Shown piece by piece: positions 50,310 to 58,476 of a stretch of DNA of 64,000 nucleotides. Source of the DNA: Armatimonadota bacterium (lineage in GTDB: Bacteria > Armatimonadota > DTGP01 > JAKQQT01); NCBI GenBank assembly GCA_036504095.1, contig DASXVS010000053.1, positions 1 through 64,000 of the forward strand. The letters run 5' to 3'. Under the pieces are notes generated by a model. That model saw only the letters and a list, made by a program, of their open reading frames with translations. It searched no databases and was not told the origin of the DNA. The translations under genes and the position numbers were made by a program. Within the stretch, counting starts at the first letter, position 1. The number at the start of each line of letters is the position of its first letter.

Positions 50310-51736
50310 AGTATCTCCTCCAGAGAACTCCAAAGGTGCATCGTGGCGTAGGCGCGCCACGGTCGCCAGGATTCCGCCAACTCCAGAATGCGTTTGGGAT
50401 CGTCTTCGTGCAGCGCCTTTCGGACGCCGAGGTCCGTGTGGGGAAACGCATCCGGCCATGAGAGCGCGCGCATGGCGATGTATTGGGCGGTCCACTCGCC
50501 GATGCCGGGTACAGCCATCAAGCGCGCGACCGTTTCTTCCACATCGCCTCCCGGTTTGAGGCGAATGCCGCCGCGATCGACGGTGTCCGCCAGCGCGACA
50601 ATCGTCCTCGCGCGGGCGGGCGTGATGCCGACCGCCGTAAGCGCATCGGCGCCGGCCGACAGGATCTGCCGAGGCGTGGGGGACACGCGGGTGAGGTCCG
50701 CAAACGGCGTCTCTATCGGCTCGCCCAGGGTTGCCGCCAGCCTTCCCGCCAGCGTCGTGGCGCCCGCGACGCTGATCTGCTGGCCGACGATCGCGCGAAC
50801 GGCGACCTCGAAGCCTTTGAACGCCCCCGGCACGCGCAACCCGGGCTTGGCGTCCGAAAGCTGTGACAGGCGTTCAGCGATGCGGCACGGCTCGGCGGCG
50901 AGGTCGAAGAGACGCTTCACGGCGGCCAACGTGCGCGGAAGGACCGGAGCGAGGCTCGGCGATACGTCAACCCGCAGCGTAAAGCCTGACGGCGACGGCG
51001 CAACCGACAACCAGCCGCGATGCTTTCCGAACGATGCCGTTCGCCGGTACGTTCTACCCTCAACGGCCTCCACGCCTCTCAACGCGCGCGCCGACAGGAA
51101 GCGCAGCATCGCGTCCCACTCCATCGGCGGCCGGTAGGCAAGTTTGAACCCGAGGGTGTCGGCCGTGTGCGCGGCCGCATGTCCCCTGCGCAGGTCGCTC
51201 GGACGCATCCGGTACCGCTCGGCGAAGAGCGCGTTGAAACGCCGAAGGCTGGAGAACCCGCTAGCGAAGGCCACGTCGGTAACCGGTAAGGCAGTGTCGG
51301 TGAGCAGTCGTTTGGCCAGGAGCAGACGCTGCGTCTGGGCCAATGCGATCGGTGATACGCCGAACTCCAACTGAATCGCGCGGCGTAGATGCCGATCGCT
51401 GACACCCATCTCGGCGGCCAGGGCCGTCACGCCGCCCTCGGTGAGCGCGCCGTCCTCTATGCGGCTCAGAGCGGCGCCGGCGAGGCGGCTCACGGCGTCG
51501 ATCCGCGCGTTACCCGGCGCCAGTTCGGGCCGGCAGCGAAGGCATGGACGGTGGCCGGCCTGCTCGGCCGCCGCCGCGCTGGGGTAGAATGTGCAGTTCT
51601 CGCGCTTGGGCGTCTTCGCGGTGCATACCGTGCGGCAGTAGATGCCGGTCGAGGAGACGCCCACGAAGAACGCGCCATCAAAGCGCGGATCGTGCGTCCG
51701 CAGCGCGTGGTAGCATGTGTCCGGATCGAATTCCAT
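50306..51736 (-). CDS. Ada-like regulator fused to 3-methyladenine DNA glycosylase (AlkA)
   Basis: 476 residues. Ada Zn domain at about 1-75: FDGAFFVGVSSTGIYCRTVC, then CTFYPSAAAAEQAGHRPCLR CRPE (four Cys; methyl-phosphotriester sensor). AraC-type helix-turn-helix at about 85-185 (EMGVSDRHLRRAIQLEFGVS, VAFASGFSSLRRFNALFAER). AlkA N-domain, then HhH-GPD: VRAIVGQQISVAGATTLAGR, MAVPGIGEWTAQYIAMRALS and PDAFPHTDLGVRKAL with the catalytic Asp. This fusion is well known for adaptive-response units. Drives the ogt gene downstream. Confidence 0.95.
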   Translation of the reverse strand: MEFDPDTCYHALRTHDPRFDGAFFVGVSSTGIYCRTVCTAKTPKRENCTFYPSAAAAEQAGHRPCLRCRPELAPGNARIDAVSRLAGAALSRIEDGALTEGGVTALAAEMGVSDRHLRRAIQLEFGVSPIALAQTQRLLLAKRLLTDTALPVTDVAFASGFSSLRRFNALFAERYRMRPSDLRRGHAAAHTADTLGFKLAYRPPMEWDAMLRFLSARALRGVEAVEGRTYRRTASFGKHRGWLSVAPSPSGFTLRVDVSPSLAPVLPRTLAAVKRLFDLAAEPCRIAERLSQLSDAKPGLRVPGAFKGFEVAVRAIVGQQISVAGATTLAGRLAATLGEPIETPFADLTRVSPTPRQILSAGADALTAVGITPARARTIVALADTVDRGGIRLKPGGDVEETVARLMAVPGIGEWTAQYIAMRALSWPDAFPHTDLGVRKALHEDDPKRILELAESWRPWRAYATMHLWSSLEEIL

Positions 51737-51840
51737 AAAGGAATTGTGCCACAGGAATCACGCACAGACTAGCCGGTTTCGGACACAGAATGAAAAGAGA
51801 GTTGAGAATTGAGGACTGAGGGAAAATGGCCGGGGGCTGA

Positions 51841-51918
51841 GTCCCGACACCCGGCACTTGGCACCCGCCAACCGGCACCCGACACCCGCCACCTGACACC
51901 CGGCACCGGTCACCCGCT
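51841..51918. repeat. GACACCCGCCACC minisatellite
   Basis: Imperfect units (CCCGGCACTTGGCACCCGCC, ACCCGACACCCGCCACCTG) in the divergent gap ahead of the second ABC exporter. Same family as 11578-11656. Confidence 0.75.
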
Positions 51919-51939
51919 CCCCGGTAACATACTTCCTGT

Positions 51940-53715
51940 ATGAGACGGAACGCGGATGTCAGCATATCTTCCTCGCCGGCCGGAGACCTCAGGCGTCTCG
52001 GGCCGTTCCTGCGCCCGTACCTGTGGCCGATCCTGTTCGGCACCGTTTGCGGGATCCTGGGCATCGCCGCGGAGTTGTTCCCGCCACTGGTCTGGGGCTA
52101 CGTGGTCGACAAGGTCATCAAGTCGCGGCAGGTGAGCGGGCTGTACCGCCCCGTGATGCTGATGGCGGCGGTTTACCTCGCGGGCGTGGCGCTGACTGCC
52201 GCGCGCCGCAACGTGATGGAGAAGGCCGGACAGGCATTCCTCTTCGACCTGAGGAACACGGTCTACCGCAAACTTCAGCGGCAGAGCCTGGCGTATTTCG
52301 GAGAGCACCGCACGGGCGACCTGATGGCCCGCGTGGGCGGCGAAATCGATACGATTCAGGAGGTCGTCATCCGCGGCACCGACGCCGTGGTGGCGAACGC
52401 GCTGCGCCTCGTGGGGGTCGCCGCCATCTTCATCGTTCTCCAGTGGGAACTGGGGCTCATCTGCCTCATGCCGATCGTGCTGGTGGGCATCGGCCTGAAG
52501 CTGTACAACGCGCGTATCAAGGCGATGTACCGCGTGTCGCGGGCGCGGCTCGGCGATGTGGGCGCCACGCTGCAGGACGACCTTTCCGGCATCCGCGTCA
52601 TCAAGGCGTTCGCCCGAGAGGACGATGAGCAGGAGAATTTCGAGCGCGCAACGCAGGAATACCGCCTGGCGCAGGTGAAGGTGATCAACCTCAGCACGAG
52701 GTTCTTCCCCATCGTGCGCTACATCGCGCAATGGGGCCAGATCCTGATGCTCGGCTTCGGCGCCTATTTCATCATGGTCGGGCGGTTCACCGTAGGCGGG
52801 CTGGTGACCTACCGGGGCTACGGCCGTTATTTCTTCGGCCCGATCGACGACCTCATGGACATCAACGATACGCTGCAACGCGCCTCCGCCGCGTGGGGAC
52901 GGGTGCTTGAAGTGCTCGACGCGCCGGAAGCGATCACCGACGCCGCCAGCGCGGTCGGCCTCGCGAATGTGCGCGGAGAGGTGCGTTTTGACGACGTTTC
53001 ATTCGGATACACCGCCGATCGCAACGTGCTGGAGGGTGTCTCGTTTTCAGCCTGGCCCGGGCGAATGGTCGCGCTTGTGGGCACGAGCGGCGCGGGGAAA
53101 TCGACGGTCCTGAACCTCGTGCCGCGCTTCTGGGACGTGACCGGCGGTCGCGTGCTTGTGGATGGGAACGATGTCCGCAATCTGACGCAGGCGTCGCTGC
53201 GCGGCGCGCTGGCGATCGTTCAGCAGGATACGTTTCTGTTCAACGACACGATTCTGAACAACATCCGGTACGGACGGCCGGATGCGAGCGCGGAGGACGT
53301 GGAAGCCGCCGCTCGGATGGCGAATGCGCACGAGTTTATCACCGAAATGCCCGAGGGGTACGATACGGTGGTGGGCGAACGCGGCGTGAAGCTGTCCGGC
53401 GGGCAGCGGCAACGCATCAGCATCGCCCGCGCGTTCCTGACGGACCCTCGGATCCTGCTCCTCGATGAGGCGACCAGCGCCGTCGAGGCCGAGAGCGAGT
53501 GGATCATCCAGGCCGCGCTGGAACGGCTGATGGCGGGACGCACAACCATTATCGTGAGCCACCGGATGAGCATGGTTCGCGGCGCGGACGAGATCCTGGT
53601 CCTGGACGGCGGGCGCATCGTGGAGCGGGGGCGCCATGGAGACCTGATGGCGGAAAACGGCCCGTACGCGCGGATGGTCAACATGCAGCGGGGCGAACCC
53701 GTGGACGTGGCATAA
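51940..53715 (+). CDS. ABC exporter half-transporter
   Basis: 591 residues. Six-helix membrane domain, then GTSGAGKSTVLNLVPRFWDV, QQDTFLFNDTILNNIRYG, LSGGQRQRISIARAFLTDPR, ILLLDEATSAVEAESEWIIQ and VSHRMSMVR. The D-loop reads SAVE instead of the usual SALD, a common variant. No extra N-terminal domain, unlike the exporter at 17128. MsbA/multidrug-type; substrate unknown. A GTAACATACTTCCTGT segment separates it from the repeat; no strong ribosome site is visible. Confidence 0.92.
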   Translation: MRRNADVSISSSPAGDLRRLGPFLRPYLWPILFGTVCGILGIAAELFPPLVWGYVVDKVIKSRQVSGLYRPVMLMAAVYLAGVALTAARRNVMEKAGQAFLFDLRNTVYRKLQRQSLAYFGEHRTGDLMARVGGEIDTIQEVVIRGTDAVVANALRLVGVAAIFIVLQWELGLICLMPIVLVGIGLKLYNARIKAMYRVSRARLGDVGATLQDDLSGIRVIKAFAREDDEQENFERATQEYRLAQVKVINLSTRFFPIVRYIAQWGQILMLGFGAYFIMVGRFTVGGLVTYRGYGRYFFGPIDDLMDINDTLQRASAAWGRVLEVLDAPEAITDAASAVGLANVRGEVRFDDVSFGYTADRNVLEGVSFSAWPGRMVALVGTSGAGKSTVLNLVPRFWDVTGGRVLVDGNDVRNLTQASLRGALAIVQQDTFLFNDTILNNIRYGRPDASAEDVEAAARMANAHEFITEMPEGYDTVVGERGVKLSGGQRQRISIARAFLTDPRILLLDEATSAVEAESEWIIQAALERLMAGRTTIIVSHRMSMVRGADEILVLDGGRIVERGRHGDLMAENGPYARMVNMQRGEPVDVA

Positions 53716-53845
53716 GTTCGCCCAATTCCAATGGGCGCATGCTATCCTTTAGGCCGTCAAGGGGCGGCAATGTGAAACCGGAGGCAGGTTGCCTGAAAGG
53801 CCGCCCCATTCATCCGGCGCTGATTGTCGGCTGATGCGATGAATC

Positions 53846-54613
53846 ATGCAAGGACTTCTGCACAATAAGGTAGCCCTCATCACGGCCGGGGCCAGCGGCA
53901 TCGGCGCCGCCATCTCGCGCGTATTCGCCGGGCACGGAGCCCGCGTCATCATCCACTACCGCGGCGGCGAGGATGCTGCCAAACGTCTGCGCGACGACAT
54001 CCTGGCAGCCGGTGGGCGCGCGCTGACGGCTCAGGCGGACCTGCGAGATGCCGATGCGGTGAACGCCGCCTTCGCGCACGCTTCATCGGAACTCGGCCCC
54101 ATCGATATCCTGGTGAACAACGCCAGCATATTCCTGGACCCCAAGCCTGTAGAAAGCCTGCTATTTTCGGACCTTCAGGCGGAGTTCGAGGGTTCCATGA
54201 TGACGGCGTTCAACGCCACGCAGGCAGTGCTGCCGGGGATGCTGGAGCGCGGAGGCGGGCGCATACTGTTCATGGTCGGCACAATGCTGGAACGGCCGGC
54301 CACGGGATACGCGGCGCACGCGGTCGGCAAGGGGGCGATGCTGGCGTACGCGCGAACGATGGCGAAGGAGTTGGGGCCGAGGGGCATTGCGGTGCACTGC
54401 ATTTCGCCGGGGATGGCGCTCACGCCGAACGTCCTGAAAACAGTTCCCGAAGGGGAGCGGGAGGCGCTTCGAAAGAAAACGCCGATCCGCCGCCTTCAGA
54501 CGCCGGAGGAAATCGCCGGCCTGGCGGTATTCCTCGCCTCGGATCTAGCGGCCAGCGCCACGGCTCTGCATCTGAACGCCGATGGCGGACTGGCGGACTT
54601 GGGCGGAATCTGA
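53846..54613 (+). CDS. SDR-family protein with altered catalytic residues
   Basis: 255 residues with the Rossmann motif AGASGIGAA (15-22), NNAS (91-94) and the terminal LHLNADGGL, as in FabG/3-oxoacyl reductase-like SDRs. The usual YxxxK is HAVGK (158-162): the catalytic Tyr is His, and the Ser about 13 residues before is Gly. The adjacent Tyr155 is three residues early. Either a changed mechanism or a non-catalytic NAD(P)-binding protein. Isolated; 130 bp after the exporter. Confidence 0.8.
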   Translation: MQGLLHNKVALITAGASGIGAAISRVFAGHGARVIIHYRGGEDAAKRLRDDILAAGGRALTAQADLRDADAVNAAFAHASSELGPIDILVNNASIFLDPKPVESLLFSDLQAEFEGSMMTAFNATQAVLPGMLERGGGRILFMVGTMLERPATGYAAHAVGKGAMLAYARTMAKELGPRGIAVHCISPGMALTPNVLKTVPEGEREALRKKTPIRRLQTPEEIAGLAVFLASDLAASATALHLNADGGLADLGGI

Positions 54614-54645
54614 CTTGCGCCGGACCATCGTGGCCGACGCCATCC

Positions 54646-54670
54646 GGTAGGTCGGGCCTCCGTGCCCGAC
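54646..54670 (-). repeat. Dispersed hairpin repeat, copy in reverse
   Basis: Reverse complement of the 3799-3823 unit (GGTAGGTCGGGCCTCCGTGC then CCGAC). With the next copy it forms an inverted pair. Confidence 0.85.
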
Positions 54671-54682
54671 TCCGCGGATCGC

Positions 54683-54707
54683 GTCGGGCACGGAGACCCG
54701 ACCTACC
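54683..54707 (+). repeat. Dispersed hairpin repeat, copy
   Basis: One mismatch from 3799-3823 (GGAGACCCGAC). Ends 5 bp before the ribosome site of the next gene, so the hairpin lies in its 5' leader. Confidence 0.85.
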
Positions 54708-54725
54708 TTTACGGAGGATTTGAAT

Positions 54726-55727
54726 TTGAAGCATACCATCGCGCTGCTGCCGGGGGACGGCATAGGCCCCGAGATCACGGACGCGACCATCCGCGTGCTC
54801 GCGGCGGCCGGAACCGAGATCGACTGGGTCCCGCTTGAGGCAGGCGCGGAGGTTACCGCCAAATACGGCGAGCCCATGCCGCAGCACGTCCTCAGTGAGA
54901 TCCTGAAGTGCCGCGTCGCGCTGAAGGGCCCCATCGGCACCCCCATCGGCAAGGGGTTCAGAAGCGCCAACGTGGCGCTCCGCCAGTCCCTTGACCTGTA
55001 TGCGGCGGTCCGCCCGTCCAAGACCGTGCCCGGCATCCCCACTCGCTACGACCACGTCGACATCACTGTCGTTCGCGAAAACACCGAAGGCCTTTACTCG
55101 GGGATAGAGCATCTCGTGATCCCCGGAGTGGCGGAAAGCATCAAAGTCATGACCGAGAAGGCGTGCACGCGAATCAGCCGATTTGCGTTCGAACACGCTC
55201 GCCGCATCGGCAAGAGCAAGGTAACCTTCGTCCATAAGGCCAATATCATGAAGATCTCGGACGGCCTTTTCCTGGAGTGCTATCGCAAGGTGGCCCGCGA
55301 CTACCAGGAGATCGAGCCGGACGAGATGATCGTTGACAACATGTGCATGCAACTGGTCAAGGATCCCACGCGCTTCCAGGTGCTGGTAATGGAAAACCTG
55401 TACGGCGATATCGTGAGCGACCTTTGCTCCGGACTGGTCGGCGGCCTCGGCGTGGTTGGGGGCGCCAACTTCGGCGACCATGTGGCGGTATTTGAGGCGG
55501 TTCACGGCAGCGCGCCGGACATCGCCGGAAAGGGAATCGCCAACCCCACCGCGCTGTTGATGTCCGCCTGCATGATGCTGGACCACCTGGAAGAGCGCCA
55601 GGCAGCCGTCAGGGTGCGCACCGCGCTGGAAACCGTTCTGGGTGAAGGCAAGCACACAACAGGGGACCTCGGTGGATCGGCGAGCACGAAGGAGTTCACG
55701 GAAGCGGTGATTGAAACGATGAAGTAG
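54726..55727 (+). CDS. NAD-dependent isocitrate/homoisocitrate-type dehydrogenase
   Basis: 333 residues. Start is TTG at 54726, because GGAGGA at 54712 is 8 nt away; TTG at 54720 is too close. LLPGDGIGPEITDATIRVLA, GFRSANVALRQSLDLYAAVR (substrate loop S-x-N-V-x-L-R), TVVRENTEGLYSGIEH, FVHKANIMKISDGLF, DNMCMQLVKDPTRFQVLVME NLYGDIVSDL and EAVHGSAPDIAGKGIANPTA. The SxNVxLR loop points to isocitrate or homoisocitrate rather than isopropylmalate. Oxidises and decarboxylates in the TCA cycle or a related path. Confidence 0.9.
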   Translation: MKHTIALLPGDGIGPEITDATIRVLAAAGTEIDWVPLEAGAEVTAKYGEPMPQHVLSEILKCRVALKGPIGTPIGKGFRSANVALRQSLDLYAAVRPSKTVPGIPTRYDHVDITVVRENTEGLYSGIEHLVIPGVAESIKVMTEKACTRISRFAFEHARRIGKSKVTFVHKANIMKISDGLFLECYRKVARDYQEIEPDEMIVDNMCMQLVKDPTRFQVLVMENLYGDIVSDLCSGLVGGLGVVGGANFGDHVAVFEAVHGSAPDIAGKGIANPTALLMSACMMLDHLEERQAAVRVRTALETVLGEGKHTTGDLGGSASTKEFTEAVIETMK

Positions 55728-55786
55728 GAGAAGGTAGACGTGTAACGGTTTGCGCTTCTGCGGGAGGCGCTCTTCTGGGAAGAGTA

Positions 55787-56109
55787 ATGTTGACGTTTCG
55801 GTGCACCCATCTCGAATCCGACGTGGAACTGACCGATGAGCGGGTGGCGCACGTTGCTGCCGAGCACCCGGAACTGGTACCTGTACGCCTGGCGCTTCTC
55901 GCAGAGACTCCCGCAGCGCCGGATAGCGTCAGGAGAAACAGCCGCTCCGAGAACACTTGCTGTTCATCCGCTGGTTTCCCAACGTACGCGGCGGAAAACA
56001 TGCGGTTGTGGCGTCTGATACCGGCCCCAGAACGCGGCATTGGGTGGTTACGGCCTATCTCACACGCCGCCTTGCGCAAGGAGCGCGCATCGAATGGAAG
56101 AAAGGCTGA
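55787..56109 (+). pseudogene. Frameshifted PBECR/nuclease-like toxin gene
   Basis: Frame 1 from ATG 55787 gives MLTFRCTHLESDVELTDERV, AHVAAEHPELVPVRLALLAE and TPAAPDSVRRNSRS. From about 55951 the same protein continues in the -1 frame as EHLLFIRWFPNVRGGKHAVV, ASDTGPRTRHWVVTAYLTRR and LAQGARIEWKKG, to the stop at 56107. Together about 107 residues that read like the small phage-barnase/EndoU/ColE5-type nuclease family (TDExWxHIxxxHPEL ... F.IxAYLT). One base has been lost near 55945-55951 with no slippery heptamer, so true inactivation or a sequence error. Overlaps the DUF2283 gene by 16 bp. Confidence 0.65.
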
Positions 56110-56327
56110 CATTTCGGTTCGACCGGGAAGGCGATATTCTGTACGTAAACCGGGTGCCTCCCTACGCTGAACAGGAGTCCGAAGAATTGGAGGACGGGGT
56201 AGTTGCGCGCCTGAAACCGCACACCGGCGACGTGGAAAACTGGGAAGTGTTGTTCTTCTCCACCCGATTGATGCGCGACACGCTTTTCGACCTGCCCACG
56301 CACGTCAGTCTTCAGAAGGCGTCGTAG
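56094..56327 (+). CDS. DUF2283 domain protein, probable antitoxin partner
   Basis: 77 residues: MEERLTFRFDREGDILYVNR, VPPYAEQESEELEDGVVARL, KPHTGDVENWEVLFFSTRLM. The D-x-E-x-D-I-L-Y and E-x-x-D-G-V-V-A-R signatures are DUF2283. AAGGAG precedes ATG 56094. Gene overlap with the preceding nuclease-like frame suggests a toxin-antitoxin pair; this is inference from arrangement. Confidence 0.75.
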   Translation: MEERLTFRFDREGDILYVNRVPPYAEQESEELEDGVVARLKPHTGDVENWEVLFFSTRLMRDTLFDLPTHVSLQKAS

Positions 56328-56477
56328 TCGCAATGGGTCCAGTTCAATGCCGGATGAGCCGCATGCGGCCCACCATTGAGTTCCCCGGCGGCCTCCGCGT
56401 TAAATCCGGTCTCATCGTCCGTCGTTCATAACTCACCGCTACTCTGGAACGCATTTTGCTCTCTGAACGTATAGTGG

Positions 56478-57506
56478 ATGAAAGCGCCTGCAATGCACAC
56501 CTTGGAACGTCCCGCACATTCGAACCCAAACCTTCCTGAGCCGGCGGATGAGCGGCCGTACGCGGCCACCATCGGCGGCGCCCTTTCGCGCGCCGCGCGG
56601 GAACTCACAAATGCAGGCGTTTCCGAGCCCCGTCTCGACGCCGAACTCCTCCTGGCCTACGTCCTGGCGTGGGACCGCTCCCGGGAAGACATGGAGTTCC
56701 GCCTGAAATTGCGCGACCACCGCCTGGAAGCGGTCCGGGAACAGCGCATCTTCAACCTCACACACCCGGAGGCGCCGCTCACGGAATGGGGGCGCAGGTT
56801 CGGCATGTTCGTTCGCGAGCGCGCGGCCGGACGGCCGACGGCCTATTGGCTGGAGGCCGTGGAGTTCATGGGCCTTCAGTTCTACGTGAACCGGTACGTG
56901 CTCATCCCCCGGCCGGAGACGGAAACGCTGGTCGAAACAGCCTTGGGGTTGCTCGAAAAGACGCCGCACCCGTTCGTCCTGGACGTGGGCACCGGGAGCG
57001 GTTGCGTCGGGCTCAGCATCGCTACGTTCAAACCCGGCGCTGTGGTATGGGCGCTGGATATATCGCCGCATGCCCTCCGCGTCGCCAGGAAGAACGCCTC
57101 GTGGCTCCACGTCCGCGACCGCGTGCATTGGAAGCGCGCCGATTTCACGGCTCTGGATCCGAGCCAACCCATCACCGATGCATCTGGAGCGGTTGCGCCG
57201 CCGTTCGACCTGATTGTCTCCAATCCGCCCTACGTCGCCCCGGAGGAAGCACCAACTCTGTCGCAGGAGGTCTTGCGCGAGCCGAAGGAAGCAGTTTTCG
57301 CCGATGATGGCGGGTTCGCCGTCATCAACGCACTCTTTGCCAAGTCGCGGACCCTGCTGAAGCATCAGGGGCGGCTCGTCATGGAACTCGGCTACACCCA
57401 GAGCACGGAGGCGATCCGGCGCGCCCAGGCCGCCGGCTGGCAGGATGTGGAGGTCCTCCCGGACCTCGCCGGCATCCCCCGGGTCCTGGTCGCGCGGAAC
57501 GGCTGA
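56478..57506 (+). CDS. prmC: Release factor glutamine N5-methyltransferase
   Basis: 342 residues, longer than the usual ~280. N-terminal helical part SRAARELTNAGVSEPRLDAE LLLAYVLAW, then IPRPETETLVETALGLLEK, FVLDVGTGSGCVGLSIATFK (SAM site), FDLIVSNPPYVAPEEA (NPPY) and VMELGYTQSTEAIRRAQAAG. The extra length is an inserted helix (SREDMEFRLKLRDHRLEAVR) near 70-115. Methylates the GGQ Gln of peptide-release factors. ATG at 56478; ATG at 56493 is an alternative. Confidence 0.93.
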   Translation: MKAPAMHTLERPAHSNPNLPEPADERPYAATIGGALSRAARELTNAGVSEPRLDAELLLAYVLAWDRSREDMEFRLKLRDHRLEAVREQRIFNLTHPEAPLTEWGRRFGMFVRERAAGRPTAYWLEAVEFMGLQFYVNRYVLIPRPETETLVETALGLLEKTPHPFVLDVGTGSGCVGLSIATFKPGAVVWALDISPHALRVARKNASWLHVRDRVHWKRADFTALDPSQPITDASGAVAPPFDLIVSNPPYVAPEEAPTLSQEVLREPKEAVFADDGGFAVINALFAKSRTLLKHQGRLVMELGYTQSTEAIRRAQAAGWQDVEVLPDLAGIPRVLVARNG

Positions 57507-57507
57507 C

Positions 57508-58476
57508 TCAGACTGCCCTACGCGCCCGAAGACGGTCCAGCGCGACCGAGATGATGATGATTCCACCGGTGATCATCTCCTGACGCCAGTTTTCCCACCC
57601 GATCTGCGACCCCCCGGAGCGGAGAGTCGTCATGATGAACGCGCCGAGCAGTGATCCGACCACGGAGCCTTCTCCGCCGGACAGGCTGGCGCCGCCGATG
57701 ACCACGGCCGCGATGACGTCGAGTTCCTGCCCGATCGCCACCGTTGGGTCACCCACACTCAGCCTGGAAAACAGGAGGAGCCCGCCCAGTCCGGCGAAAA
57801 GCCCGCTCATCGTGTAGACCAGCAGTTTCACACGCTCCACCGGGACGCCGCAGAGGCGCGCGGCCGCCTCACTGGAACCCACCGCCACAACGTGTCGGCC
57901 GAACTGCGTGTAGCGGAGCGCCCACGCGACGGCCACCGCCAGAACCAGCATCAGCCACACGCCGGCGGGGAAAAGCATCGCACGTTGATCCGGCCCCAAT
58001 CGCGCGACAAGGTCGTTCAACCAGGTGATGGGGGCGTCGATTTTCTGCTCGTGCGCCATGCCTTTCGCGGCGCCGCGGACGATGAGGTAGGTGCCCAGCG
58101 TAACGATGAACGGGGCCACCTTCAGGCGTGTGATGAGGAAGCCGTTGACGAGTCCACAGAACGCTCCGGCGCCAACACCGGCCGCCAGCGCCGCCACGGG
58201 CCCCATATTCCGCTGGAGTATCCACGCCACCACCACCGTCACAAACGCCATGATGGAACCGACGGACAGATCGATCCCGCCCGAAACGATAACGTAGGTC
58301 ATTCCCAGCGCCGACATGCTCACAACGGTGCCCTGGCGCGCCAACGTCTCCAGGTTGTCCATCGTGTGGAAACTGGGGGCGTAGTAACTGAAATAGCCGA
58401 ACACGGCGAGCCACGCGAGCGCCAACCCTCCGAGGTTCACCGCTCCAGCAGGAAGACGAAGCCTCTTCTTCATCAC
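57508..58476 (-). CDS. Ribose-type ABC transporter permease
   Basis: 322 residues, eight to ten helices. VSMSALGMTYVIVSGGIDLS (VGSIMAFV follows), GAFCGLVNGFLITRLKVAPF, IVTLGTYLIVRGAAKG, GSSEAAARLCGVPVERVKLL VYTMSGLFAGLGGLLLFSRL and DVIAAVVIGGASLSGGEGSV are RbsC-type signatures. Last gene of the importer; ATGA overlap with the ATPase. Confidence 0.93.
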   Translation of the reverse strand: MMKKRLRLPAGAVNLGGLALAWLAVFGYFSYYAPSFHTMDNLETLARQGTVVSMSALGMTYVIVSGGIDLSVGSIMAFVTVVVAWILQRNMGPVAALAAGVGAGAFCGLVNGFLITRLKVAPFIVTLGTYLIVRGAAKGMAHEQKIDAPITWLNDLVARLGPDQRAMLFPAGVWLMLVLAVAVAWALRYTQFGRHVVAVGSSEAAARLCGVPVERVKLLVYTMSGLFAGLGGLLLFSRLSVGDPTVAIGQELDVIAAVVIGGASLSGGEGSVVGSLLGAFIMTTLRSGGSQIGWENWRQEMITGGIIIISVALDRLRARRAV

